From: Neorhizobium alkalisoli
GTDB lineage: Bacteria; Pseudomonadota; Alphaproteobacteria; Rhizobiales; Rhizobiaceae
Length of the DNA: 64,000 nucleotides
Assembly (NCBI RefSeq): GCF_002968635.1
Contig: NZ_PVBN01000001.1
Coordinates: 744,001 to 808,000, forward strand
Reading direction: 5' to 3'
Numbering within the stretch: position 1 is the first letter of the stretch; every line of letters starts with the position of its first letter. Shown in pieces: positions 26,739 to 35,318 of this stretch. Under the pieces are notes generated by a model, which worked only from the letters and a program-made list of their open reading frames with translations, was not told the origin of the DNA and made no database searches. The translations under genes were made by a program, and so were the position numbers.

Positions 26739-27731
26739 CTAGCGAGCCCGGTGGACGGCGGCCGTCGAGCGCCGGAGGCTGGCGCTGGTGCGGACGATGC
26801 GCGGCTCGTCCTCGTGCTCTTTCGTCTCGTTGGCTGCGGCCGGCTGCCGTTGCGGTTCGGCATAGGTATAGCTGTCGGCCCGGCGCCAGGCTTCGATCCG
26901 CTTGCCGCACTCGTCCTCGTCGAGCGAGTTCCACAGCGATTCTGCGCGCGTGACGCCGTCCTCGAGGCTCCCGAGATGATCGTAGATCCGCTGCAGGATG
27001 AAGATCGCGTCCTCTTCCCGCATCGCAATGCCTTTGAGCGTGGTGGCGAGCTGCTGGCCGGAAATATCCAGCATGATCCGCTCGGAAAGCCAGAGGCTTG
27101 CCGAAAGGGAGTCGGCGAGAACGGTCGCGAAAAGGCCGGCCTCCCGGTCACGTGCGAAGCGCACGAGCAGGGCTTCCTGGATCGGCGAGAGCGTGCGCAG
27201 GCCGAGCCGGTCGTGCGCCGGGCGGTCGATATGGCTGGCGAGCGCCTTGATGCGCTGGCGCAGGTCTTCTTCGCGAGCCAGTTGCTCGGCAGCCGCCGTG
27301 TCCTCAACCGGCGCCGCGGCGGCTTCCGCTACGGGCGTCTCGATGGGCCGGGCGGTGCGGTTGTGGCGCAGCCCGACCAGTGCGTCGATGACGGTGGGCG
27401 ACAGCACTTCGCGGCGGACGATCGCCCGCGCATGCGCTTCGCCCTGGGTGCGGGCGATGGTGATCAGCGTCTCGTCGGAGAGGCAGCCGGAGGAGGTGAG
27501 GAAAGGGGCGGCGATCGAAATCGGCTGGCTGGCGATGAAGAAGGCGACGGCTGGCGGCACGTTCCTGCATTGGGAAAGGGCGGCGACGGCCTCGCGGCGG
27601 GCTTCCTCGGAGGAAGCGGAAAAGAGCGGGGCGAAAAGCTCGGCGAACTGTCGAAGTTCCGACCGCGTCGGATGCGGCAGGCTTTCAAAGACAGTCACAG
27701 TGGCCATCAGCACCACATCCTTCTTACGCAT
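26739..27731 (-). CDS. DUF2336-family protein
   Basis: A 330-residue, mostly helical protein. The region from about residue 20 to 260 has the HEAT-like helical repeats of DUF2336 (SSEEARREAVAALSQCRNVP; FLTSSGCLSDETLITIART). The C-terminus is basic and Ser/Thr-rich (RTSASLRRSTAAVHRAR). Function unknown. ATG 27731 is supported by AAAGG; ATG 27707 is a possible alternative. Confidence 0.8.
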   Translation of the reverse strand: MRKKDVVLMATVTVFESLPHPTRSELRQFAELFAPLFSASSEEARREAVAALSQCRNVPPAVAFFIASQPISIAAPFLTSSGCLSDETLITIARTQGEAHARAIVRREVLSPTVIDALVGLRHNRTARPIETPVAEAAAAPVEDTAAAEQLAREEDLRQRIKALASHIDRPAHDRLGLRTLSPIQEALLVRFARDREAGLFATVLADSLSASLWLSERIMLDISGQQLATTLKGIAMREEDAIFILQRIYDHLGSLEDGVTRAESLWNSLDEDECGKRIEAWRRADSYTYAEPQRQPAAANETKEHEDEPRIVRTSASLRRSTAAVHRAR

Positions 27732-28426
27732 GGCACGGGGCCTTTCAAGGTCGCGGAACTCATTCGTCACAGGCAAACTCACATCGACGCAATACAACTC
27801 ATGAGGTGCCGTGAAGCCTTCAGGTGGGCCGTCGGGGCTTGCCTGATGCTGTCATCGTACCTTTCCTGGGGAACTCCCGGCGGCGCTGCCGCTCGCGCAG
27901 CTGTAAATCTGCTTCGCGGGACGCCTTGGTTTAACCGTATGCTAACCCTCTGAGAGTTAACGGTCGGTGAAGACGGGTCGTTTTGATACGTCTGTCATTT
28001 TTTGGTGGTCTGTTGTTTCACAAGCGGAACCGGAAAGCGCATTTCGCGCCGGCTGTGCCTGCTCACCAGGAAATCGCGACTGCGTTTCTGCTGCAGACAA
28101 CAGGTAAGCATCGGTAGTAAGTGGTATTTTAGCATTAACTGACTGTTAATGCCGTTCTGGCGAAATTCAGCATAACCGGCGTGTGTTGCCGGGGCTTCGA
28201 GTTCCGGGTGGCCCTCGCGTTTCATGTATGTCTTGAGGGCCATCCCATTCCCGGCCGGCTCAGGCGGAACCGGCCGTTTATGGCGAAATGTCCTTGCGCT
28301 TTTCAACCGGCGCACCGACGAGAAAGACGCGAATGTCCGGGTTTCCCGGAAGCGTCGGCCCATTCAGAGGGCAGGGTGAGATCGATCCGTCTTCATCCGT
28401 CTCGAATTCCGAAAACGGAGACGAGC
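27732..28426. other. Long intergenic region with possible regulatory sites
   Basis: About 695 bases without a convincing gene; a 122-codon minus-strand frame (27995-28363) has no ribosome-binding site or recognised domain. A CtrA-like half-palindrome TTAA-N7-CTAA lies at 27931-27945. A hairpin of GCATTAAC/GTTAATGC with a five-base loop lies at 28132-28152. Both could serve the DUF2336 gene or an unrecognised small RNA. Confidence 0.4.
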
Positions 28427-28603
28427 ATGGCAGAGATCGTATTGTTGAATAGATGGCGCAACGAACACCCCCGCCGGCCGCAGATCAAGATCGGCGAGGC
28501 GAAGGACGCGGGTCAGCTTCTGTTCTTTACCGGCGTGCGGTACGAGCGTTTCGACGACCGGATGGACCGCAAGGCGGAAAATCACGCGGTACGCGCCGAC
28601 TGA
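28427..28603 (+). CDS. Small conserved hypothetical protein
   Basis: A 58-residue polar protein starting MAEIVLLNRWRNEHPRRPQI with a charged tail. GGAG lies nine bases before ATG 28427. No domain recognised and no membrane segment. Confidence 0.6.
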   Translation: MAEIVLLNRWRNEHPRRPQIKIGEAKDAGQLLFFTGVRYERFDDRMDRKAENHAVRAD

Positions 28604-28625
28604 CTTTTTTAAGGACTGGTCTCCA

Positions 28626-29252
28626 TCAGAACCGGCTTCTGGTGCGCCATTCGAAAGGCATGCAGGTTGCCTTGTCCAGGAACTGCGACGCGATATCCGC
28701 AAAGCTCTTTTGCGGTGCAAGACTTCTCAACACGGCATAACCGTCCGCCTGCCGCGTTTCCACCAGGATCGACTGCGATATTGCTTGCGGCAACGCCTTG
28801 CGCAGCGTCGTGAGCTGCACCGGCGTGGCGATCACCAGATCCAGGCCGCCGCCGGCGGATGTCCGGTCGTTGATGCTGAACACCTCGTTGGACGACTGGT
28901 CGTAGATCGCCAGCGACCAGAAGGGCGCACCGCTATTGGCAGCCGTCAGCCGCACCGGACCGTCCGCGACGTCGAAGGCGCAGACGGCCACCTCCACAAA
29001 TGGATCGTCCTTGGCAAGCCCCGTCCGATCCGCCTTTTCCCCCAGCCGGTAGAAGCGATGGATCTCGCCCTTTGCCAGAATGCGCGTATAGGCGTCCCGT
29101 TCGCTGAATTCCGGCAGCAGCAGGACGATGATGAGGTGCAGCAGGGCGGCGCCGACAAGGCCGGTCACCACGGCGAAAACCACCTGAAGGGCGAATCTGG
29201 ACCCGGATCTAAGCCCTGAACTAAGCCCCGATCTAAGCCTCGTACTAAGCAT
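28626..29252 (-). CDS. DUF1254-domain protein
   Basis: A 208-residue protein. A membrane anchor (VVFAVVTGLVGAALLHLIIV) follows a repetitive N-terminus. The body (FWSLAIYDQSSNEVFSINDR) matches the short DUF1254 half of the DUF1254/DUF1214 proteins. It overlaps the upstream DUF1214 gene by eight bases. The pair is thus a split form of proteins that are fused in other species. Function unknown; probably on the periplasmic side. Confidence 0.8.
   Translation of the reverse strand: MLSTRLRSGLSSGLRSGSRFALQVVFAVVTGLVGAALLHLIIVLLLPEFSERDAYTRILAKGEIHRFYRLGEKADRTGLAKDDPFVEVAVCAFDVADGPVRLTAANSGAPFWSLAIYDQSSNEVFSINDRTSAGGGLDLVIATPVQLTTLRKALPQAISQSILVETRQADGYAVLRSLAPQKSFADIASQFLDKATCMPFEWRTRSRF
29206..29250. 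repeat. Degenerate 12-bp tandem repeat at the DUF1254 N-terminus
   Basis: Four imperfect copies of a 12-base unit with the core CTAAGC, spaced regularly, encode the N-terminal LRSG-type repeat (RLRSGLSSGLRSGS) of the DUF1254 protein. The region lies directly after the coupled start. Confidence 0.7.
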
Positions 29253-29832
29253 TGCCGCACCCGGTCTTTTCGATGCGCGGCATGGTGAGGTCGATAAGGC
29301 CGGAACTGCCGGCGGTCGGGGTGTCGAAAAGCGTCAGCGTCAGGCGAAAGGTTCCGTTCGCGGGCACGGCGAGCCAGTTGCCGGGCCTGGCGGTCGCGGC
29401 AATGGTGATATCGAAACTGCCGGTCTCGTCGCGCAGCACGATGCGGGAGTTGAGTGCGGTCGGCAGGTCCGACTGCGCCGAAGGCGGGCCGCCGCCGGGG
29501 GCAGCGGCAAACAATGTCCAGAGGCGCGCCGGCGGCGTGTGACCCGTCAGCCGATAGGTGCAGTTTCCGGAAAGGCGCGCGCCCGTGTCATCGACGGACG
29601 CGGTAAAGACGAGGCCTTCCGCGCTGGCATAGAGCAGCCTGCCGCCATTGGCCCTGTGCGATTTGGCGTAGGGGTCCGCCGCCGCCGTCTGCACCTCGGG
29701 AAAGGCTTCCCAGGGGCCGAGCTTGATGGCGCCGAAACCGACGGTCGCATCGAGCGCCACAAGGGTGGACCAGATCCCGCCGCCGAAGGCGATGGCAAGC
29801 GCGATCGCGATGAGGATGGGAACACGAAACAC
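29245..29832 (-). CDS. DUF1214-domain protein
   Basis: A 195-residue protein. An N-terminal hydrophobic segment (ILIAIALAIAFGGGIWSTLV) is followed by the DUF1214 beta domain (HTPPARLWTLFAAAPGGGPP; NSRIVLRDETGSFDITI). The translationally coupled downstream gene encodes the DUF1254 partner. Function unknown. Confidence 0.82.
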   Translation of the reverse strand: MFRVPILIAIALAIAFGGGIWSTLVALDATVGFGAIKLGPWEAFPEVQTAAADPYAKSHRANGGRLLYASAEGLVFTASVDDTGARLSGNCTYRLTGHTPPARLWTLFAAAPGGGPPSAQSDLPTALNSRIVLRDETGSFDITIAATARPGNWLAVPANGTFRLTLTLFDTPTAGSSGLIDLTMPRIEKTGCGNA

Positions 29833-29936
29833 GGGTTTGCTTGGGTCCTCGGGAAGAGCTGCGTCAGAGGGTTAGCATTGATTCTGCCGGGAAGGAATGG
29901 GTTAGCGGTTTACGAGTTATGACTTAGAGTCCCGCT

Positions 29937-30344
29937 ATGTCGATTCGATATGCCGTTCCTCCCGGTACGCTTCTGCTCTGTGACTATTCGCTTGGTGGTT
30001 TCGTGCCGCCCGAGATGGTCAAACGTCGGCCAGCTGTTGTCGTATCGCCTCGGCTCCCACACCGGGACGGGCTTTGTTCTGTTGTTCCGCTTTCGACGAC
30101 CCCGCCCACTCAACCGGTAAAGTATGTCGTCGAACTCACTCTGGCTTCGCCGCTGCCGGTCCCCTTTGATTCGCTGACGATGTGGGCGAAGTGCGATATG
30201 ATAGCAACTGTCAGCTTCGATCGGCTCGATCTGTTTAGGACCGGGAGAGATCAGCACGGCAGACGTAAATATCTGACAAGGCGGGTGGATGACGCGATGC
30301 TGGAAAGAATTCGAGCTGGAGTACGGGCGGGCCTTGGGATTTAA
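29937..30344 (+). CDS. PemK/MazF-family toxin without an evident antitoxin
   Basis: A 135-residue protein with the MazF/PemK SH3-like barrel pattern: GTLLLCDYSLGGFVPPEMVK, then KRRPAVVVSPRLPHRDGL and VVPLSTTPPT. Members are usually mRNA interferases. No antitoxin-sized gene lies directly upstream. Its GC is lower than its neighbours, which suggests transfer. The ribosome-binding site is poor. A hairpin lies about 85 bases downstream. Confidence 0.75.
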   Translation: MSIRYAVPPGTLLLCDYSLGGFVPPEMVKRRPAVVVSPRLPHRDGLCSVVPLSTTPPTQPVKYVVELTLASPLPVPFDSLTMWAKCDMIATVSFDRLDLFRTGRDQHGRRKYLTRRVDDAMLERIRAGVRAGLGI

Positions 30345-30428
30345 CTTGATATTTAAAGGCTAACACTCATATTGATCATGATCGCTGGCGGCGAAAGCCG
30401 TTCAGCCTCAAGACCTCCTTGGAGGCAG

Positions 30429-30470
30429 ACCCCGTCACGGCGATAACAAGCTTGGCGGGGTTTCTTGTTT
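30429..30470 (+). terminator. Terminator-like hairpin, possible end of a small RNA
   Basis: The stem ACCCCG (30429-30434) with CGGGGT (30456-30461) has a 21-base loop and is followed by TTCTTGTTTT. The CCTCC-TT-GGAGG dyad (30415-30426) just upstream would present an anti-Shine-Dalgarno-like CCUCC. This is either the terminator of the toxin transcript or the 3' end of a small RNA. Confidence 0.5.
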
Positions 30471-30543
30471 TGGTGGTTTGCCGACGCAGCGGCGCCGGGA
30501 GCTCGGTGAGGCGCTCGACCATATCCAGCCCCGCGCTGCCTGA

Positions 30544-32787
30544 CTATCGCTTCAGTTCGGCGCTGGCGGGGGTGACTGGAAGCGACGGCCGGGGGGCGCC
30601 ATCATCGCCCACGGTGCCGACAATGCCGGCATCGGCCACCTTGGCGGGAACCAGCGGGCTGGCGGCCTTCAGCTTGCCGGCAATCTGCTTGAGGATTCGG
30701 GTCGATTCGGCCGACAGCGAGCGTGGGCGGATAAGCGCCGGCAGGCCGGGAGCCTCGCCTTCCTTCTTTGCAACTTCGCTGCCCTTGTGATCGCCGGTCG
30801 GCAGCGGATTTTCGATGCCCGGGATGGGCTTCAGCTCGATGCCCTGATGGGCGTAGTCCATCACCGTCTTGAACGTCATGGCCGGCAGCGAGCCGCCCGT
30901 CATGTTGTCCATCGAGGTGAAGTCGTCGTTGCCGAACCAGACGGCGGTGGTGTAGTTGCCGGTAAAGCCGATGAACCAGGCGTCACGATAGCTCTGCGAG
31001 GTGCCGGTCTTGCCGCCCGTGACGATGCCGCCCTCGAGCGCCGCCCGCTTGGCGGTGCCGATCACCGGGATCTGCGTCAGGATCCGGTTCATGGACGACG
31101 TCGCCTTCTCCGACAGCACGCGTCGTGCCGGTGGCTCGTCGCGATTGAAGTCGTAAAGCACCTCGCCGCCATAACTTAGCACCTGCTCGATACCATGGCG
31201 GCGCGACTGCATGCCGCCCGCCGGCATGACGGCATAGGCCGTCGCCTGGTCGAGAACGGTGACTTCCGACGTGCCGAGCGGCACCGTCTTGTCGCTCCTG
31301 AGCGGCGTTTCGATGCCCATCGCCTTGGCGGTCTGCACGATCACGTCGGTGCCGAGATGGTCCTTGGCGAGCCTGACCGGCACGGTGTTCAGCGATTGCG
31401 CCATGGCCGAAAGCAGCGTCACCTTGCCCTTGTAGGAGCGGGCATAATTCTGCGGAGACCAGCCGCGCCAGGTGATCGGCGCATCCGAAACGACCGATTC
31501 GGGCGTGAAACCATGCTCCATGGCGGCGGAATAGGTATAGAGCTTGAAGGAGGAACCCGGCTGCCGAAGCGCCTTCGCGGCACGATTGAACTGGCTTTCG
31601 CCGTAGTCGCGGCCGCCCACCATGGCCCGCACGGCGCCGCCGTTCTCGATCATGACAAGCGCGCCCTGCTTGGCCTTGTAGCTTTCGCCGTATTCGCGCA
31701 GGCTCGATTCCATCGCGGTTTCGGCGGCCTGCTGCAGGCCCGTGTCGATCGTGCTGCGCACGATGACGGAATGCTCGCTGAATTTGCCGGCCTTGGCGAG
31801 CCGCTGCACTTCGTCGAACGCCCAATCGAGGAAATAATCCGGCGCATTGACGTCGGCCCGATCGACGACCGTCGCGGGGCTGCGGCGGGCCGCAATCACC
31901 TGGCCTTCGGTCATCAGCCCGCCCTGAACCAGGTTGGAAAGCACTTCATTGGCGCGCGAGCGCGCCGCCGGCAGGTTCACATGCGGTGCATATTTTGCCG
32001 GCGCCTTGAAAAGCCCTGCCAGCATGGCGGATTCGGCGAGGTTCACCTCGGTGATGTTCTTGCCGAAATAGAACTGCGAGGCTGCGGCGGCGCCGAAGGT
32101 CCCGCCGCCCATATAGGCGCGGTCGAGATAAAGGGAGAGAATTTCCTTCTTGGAAAGGTTCGCCTCGAGCCACAGCGCCAGGAAGGCTTCCTTGATCTTG
32201 CGTTCGATCGAGCGCTCGTTGGTGAGAAAGAGGTTCTTGGCAAGCTGCTGGGTGATCGTCGAACCGCCCTGGACGACGCCGCCGGCCTTGGCGTTTTCGC
32301 TCATGGCGCGGGCAAGGCCCAGGAAATCGATGCCGAAATGGTCGAAGAAACGCCGGTCTTCGGTTGCCAGCACGGACTTGATCAGGTGATCCGGCAGCTC
32401 GTCGATCGGCACGGAATCTTCATGGATGATGCCACGATGGCCGATGGTATTGCCGTAACGGTCGAGGAAGGTGACGGCGAAATCGCCACGGTTTCGCCAA
32501 TCTTCCTTGGTTTCCTCGAAGGCGGGCAGGGCGAGTGCAAGCACGACCACCGAACCGGCCGTGCCGAGCGTCATGGCCTCGCCGGCAAACTCGAAGCCCA
32601 GGCGCTTCCATCCGCGGACGCGGAAACGGCGGAAGAAGATGGTGATCTCTTCCCAGATTTCGCCAAGCTTGAAGCCTAGGTTCCAGACGGTGGAATCGAT
32701 CCAGGAATCGATGCGCAGCAGGATATGGCGCTTCCGGTGCTGCCGCTCGCCGGATGATCTTGGTTCGTCCTGCGGCTCTTCCTGCAC
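30544..32787 (-). CDS. Class A penicillin-binding protein (PBP1a family)
   Basis: A 747-residue bifunctional peptidoglycan synthase. A cytoplasmic N-terminus of about 70 residues is followed by one membrane helix. The GT51 glycosyltransferase domain shows the catalytic Glu in ATEDRRFFDHFG and GGSTITQQLAKNLFL. The transpeptidase domain has the SxxK Ser in RQPGSSFKLYTYSAAMEHG, AQSLNTVPV as the SxN box, and GGKTGTSQSYRDAW as the KTG box. The C-terminal tail is Pro/Ala-rich. It starts with GTG 32787. It stands alone as a gene. Confidence 0.93.
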   Translation of the reverse strand: MQEEPQDEPRSSGERQHRKRHILLRIDSWIDSTVWNLGFKLGEIWEEITIFFRRFRVRGWKRLGFEFAGEAMTLGTAGSVVVLALALPAFEETKEDWRNRGDFAVTFLDRYGNTIGHRGIIHEDSVPIDELPDHLIKSVLATEDRRFFDHFGIDFLGLARAMSENAKAGGVVQGGSTITQQLAKNLFLTNERSIERKIKEAFLALWLEANLSKKEILSLYLDRAYMGGGTFGAAAASQFYFGKNITEVNLAESAMLAGLFKAPAKYAPHVNLPAARSRANEVLSNLVQGGLMTEGQVIAARRSPATVVDRADVNAPDYFLDWAFDEVQRLAKAGKFSEHSVIVRSTIDTGLQQAAETAMESSLREYGESYKAKQGALVMIENGGAVRAMVGGRDYGESQFNRAAKALRQPGSSFKLYTYSAAMEHGFTPESVVSDAPITWRGWSPQNYARSYKGKVTLLSAMAQSLNTVPVRLAKDHLGTDVIVQTAKAMGIETPLRSDKTVPLGTSEVTVLDQATAYAVMPAGGMQSRRHGIEQVLSYGGEVLYDFNRDEPPARRVLSEKATSSMNRILTQIPVIGTAKRAALEGGIVTGGKTGTSQSYRDAWFIGFTGNYTTAVWFGNDDFTSMDNMTGGSLPAMTFKTVMDYAHQGIELKPIPGIENPLPTGDHKGSEVAKKEGEAPGLPALIRPRSLSAESTRILKQIAGKLKAASPLVPAKVADAGIVGTVGDDGAPRPSLPVTPASAELKR

Positions 32788-32977
32788 CTTGGAGTTCCCC
32801 CGCCTGTAGTGGATGAGTTTTGCTTGACGCCGTCCCTTGCAGGGATCAAGAGCATGAGCCTCTCACCGTTATTCAGCAATAGCTGACAAATGGTTGATGC
32901 GCGATAGCCAATTCGCAACAGGTAAAATGCAGATACGGCGAATTGTTCCGTTCTGCCGCAAAAGTGATGTTTCATCG

Positions 32978-33436
32978 ATGACGGACATGCCTTTCTGGAA
33001 AACCAAACGGCTCGATGAGCTGACCCAAGAAGAATGGGAAAGCCTCTGCGACGGCTGCGGGCTCTGTTGTCTCAACAAGCTCGAGGACTGGGATACGGGT
33101 GACGTGGTCTTCACCTCCGTCGCCTGCCGGCTTCTCGATGGGACGAGCTGCCGCTGCAAGGACTACGACAACCGTCAGGCGACCGTGCCCGATTGCATCC
33201 AGCTCACGCCGGAGACCGTCAATGACATCTCCTGGCTGCCGCCGACCTGCGGCTATCGGCTGGTGCGGGACGGGGAGGATCTCTACTGGTGGCATCCGCT
33301 CGTATCGGGAGATCCGGAAACCGTGCATCAGGCGGGCATTTCTGCCCGCGGGCGCACGGTGAGCGAGGAAGAAGTCGATGTCGACGATTTCGAAGACTAT
33401 CTTGTTGATTGGCCTCTCACGGTAGGTCAAAATTGA
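32978..33436 (+). CDS. YcgN-family cysteine-cluster protein
   Basis: A 152-residue UPF0260/YcgN protein. The Cys pattern [14 protein letters not shown] near residue 24 and the later [16 protein letters not shown] fit the zinc/iron-chelating CxxCxxCC family. It is a small soluble protein of unknown function. ATG 32978 is used, although the ribosome-binding site is weak; ATG 32987 is an alternative. Confidence 0.87.
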   Translation: MTDMPFWKTKRLDELTQEEWESLCDGCGLCCLNKLEDWDTGDVVFTSVACRLLDGTSCRCKDYDNRQATVPDCIQLTPETVNDISWLPPTCGYRLVRDGEDLYWWHPLVSGDPETVHQAGISARGRTVSEEEVDVDDFEDYLVDWPLTVGQN

Positions 33437-33533
33437 CTTAAGACAATTTTTTTATAGGAAAATAATATATATGCTTCTGTTTTAGCAGCGGGTAATACTT
33501 TCCGCGTGGCAAGGGCAACCGATCGGCATATAG

Positions 33534-34646
33534 ATGAAGACAGAAAGCACACTCGCCGACCGTCTATATGAGGCGGCTCTCGTTCCCGATCTATGGACCG
33601 ATACCTGCGAACGGATCGCTGCGGAAATCGGGTCCTCCACGGCATCGATCTTCACCGTCGACGCTCACGGAACCCACCGTTACGTCACAAGCTCGAATTT
33701 CGCCGAAGCCTTCGCACAGTTCGTAGAGAGCGAGCAGCGGCTGACCAATATAAAGCCGCTGAGGGCGATGCAGCGTTTTCCCTTCTCGTTTGCGCGTGAC
33801 AGTGACATTCTCACCAAGGAAGAATACGCACAGGATACGATCCGCACGGACTTCATAGAGCCGCATGGCATGCAATGGGAGGCCGGCTGGGCATTTCAGG
33901 AACCGACGGGCCATGTGATCGTCATCACTTTGATGCGTGCCAAGGGGCTCACCCATTTTTCCGACGACCAGCTTGGTCTGCTGAACGCACTGAAGCCGGA
34001 TCTTGCCCGCGCCGCCTATATGTCGTCGAGGCTCGCCTTCAACGAAGCGCGCTCGATGACGGAGGCGCTGTCCATGCTGGGACTTCCGGCGGCCGTGATC
34101 GGCGACGACGGCCAGGCGATCGCCATGAATCCGGAGATGGAGCATCTGAGCCCCCGCATCCGCACCGGCGCGGCCAATCGGCTGGTATTCGAGAGCAATG
34201 GCGCAAGCATCTTGTTCAACGAAGCAATCGAGCGCTACCGCGCGCAGGCTGCCCCCACCGTGCAGTCGCTGCCGATGATGTCGCGCAACGGCGCACCGCC
34301 TATTATTCTGCATCTCCTGCCGATCCGCCGCGCGGCGCGCGACATTTTTTCCCGCTCGATGGCCGTGCTTGCGGTCACCGAAGTGGGCAAGGTCGGGCCA
34401 CCCGACATGCGGGTCCTGTGCGGCCTTTTTGACCTGACGCCGGCGGAAGCGCGGGTGGCGCGCGGCATCGCGCTCGCCCAAACGCCGGAAACGATCGCCG
34501 CCTCGCTCGGCGTCTCCGTCGAAACCACCCGGTCGCATCTGAAGCGGATCATGCAGAAGACCGGCACGACCAGGCAGGCGGAACTGGTTCTCTTGCTGTC
34601 GGGATTGAGCGCGCCGATCTTCGGCGGTGGCGCGAACGGCGAGTGA
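33534..34646 (+). CDS. LuxR-type HTH transcriptional regulator
   Basis: A 370-residue protein. The C-terminal HTH is LTPAEARVARGIALAQTPET followed by SLGVSVETTRSHLKRIMQKT. The N-terminal 290 residues carry a PAS/GAF-like sensor (AASLPDLW-type start, LADRLYEAALVPDLWTD), the rhizobial arrangement of orphan LuxR regulators. No autoinducer synthase is nearby. An AT-rich segment (33437-33533) upstream probably holds its promoter. Confidence 0.87.
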   Translation: MKTESTLADRLYEAALVPDLWTDTCERIAAEIGSSTASIFTVDAHGTHRYVTSSNFAEAFAQFVESEQRLTNIKPLRAMQRFPFSFARDSDILTKEEYAQDTIRTDFIEPHGMQWEAGWAFQEPTGHVIVITLMRAKGLTHFSDDQLGLLNALKPDLARAAYMSSRLAFNEARSMTEALSMLGLPAAVIGDDGQAIAMNPEMEHLSPRIRTGAANRLVFESNGASILFNEAIERYRAQAAPTVQSLPMMSRNGAPPIILHLLPIRRAARDIFSRSMAVLAVTEVGKVGPPDMRVLCGLFDLTPAEARVARGIALAQTPETIAASLGVSVETTRSHLKRIMQKTGTTRQAELVLLLSGLSAPIFGGGANGE

Positions 34647-34778
34647 AGTAAGCAGCGGTCTCTGGCCGGCAAAGGCTCTTCATCCGAATGATCTATTGCG
34701 GCAGATGCCGCGTTGAGCCAGCATTTCTGCATCCAGTTCAAAGCCATTGGCCAGAACGTCCGTCGAGGAGGAACTGCG

Positions 34779-35231
34779 ATGCCTGCAGATCACGGCGATA
34801 CCTATTATTTACTCGGAAACCTCATTCGCTTCCATGTCCGCCCCGCAGAAAACGGCGGCTATTGCATGGTGGAACTGCGCACCGCTCCCGGTGCCGGCGC
34901 GCCGCCGAACCGGCACCCCGGAGATGATGAGGTGTTTTACGTGCTGGAAGGCCAATTCGATTTCATGATTGCTGACCGGGCGTTTTCCGCTCGTCCCGGC
35001 GATTGCATAAAGGTGCCGAATGGCGCGGTCCATTCCTTTACCAATGCCGGACAGACGCCGGCTCGGATGCTCGTCATCAATACTCCCGGCAGGATTCACG
35101 AGTCCTTCTTCAGCGAAGCCGGGGAGAAGGTCGCGGAAGGAACAACCGAATTTCCGCCGCAGGATGCCGCCCCGGACATTCCCCGACTGCTGGAGATCGG
35201 GCGCCGCAACGGGCTGGAATTCCTCGTTTGA
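34779..35231 (+). CDS. Cupin-domain protein
   Basis: A 150-residue cupin. Motif 1 is GAPPNRHPGDDEVFYVLEGQ and motif 2 is GDCIKVPNGAVHSFTNAGQ. It resembles quercetin-dioxygenase-like or mannose-isomerase-type small cupins; the substrate is unknown. I chose ATG 34779 because GAGGAGGAA lies eight bases upstream. It follows the luxR gene by about 130 bases and precedes the copper operon. Confidence 0.87.
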   Translation: MPADHGDTYYLLGNLIRFHVRPAENGGYCMVELRTAPGAGAPPNRHPGDDEVFYVLEGQFDFMIADRAFSARPGDCIKVPNGAVHSFTNAGQTPARMLVINTPGRIHESFFSEAGEKVAEGTTEFPPQDAAPDIPRLLEIGRRNGLEFLV

Positions 35232-35263
35232 GCGGGCAAGTTTAGGCGGGCGACAAAAGCCTC

Positions 35264-35296
35264 TTGACCTTCCCATGATGGGAAGGTCCACATAGG
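35264..35296 (+). promoter_or_regulatory. CueR/HmrR-type copper-responsive promoter and operator
   Basis: TTGACC (35264-35269) is the -35 box. It runs into a nearly perfect palindrome, ACCTTCCC-ATGAT-GGGAAGGT (35267-35287), the classical CueR/HmrR site. A weak -10 box lies near CACATA (35289-35294), giving the stretched 19-base spacer typical of MerR-family promoters. It drives the copA-cueR operon, whose product CueR is the expected binder. Confidence 0.9.
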
Positions 35297-35318
35297 GCGG
35301 GAAATGGAGATTCCGCCC

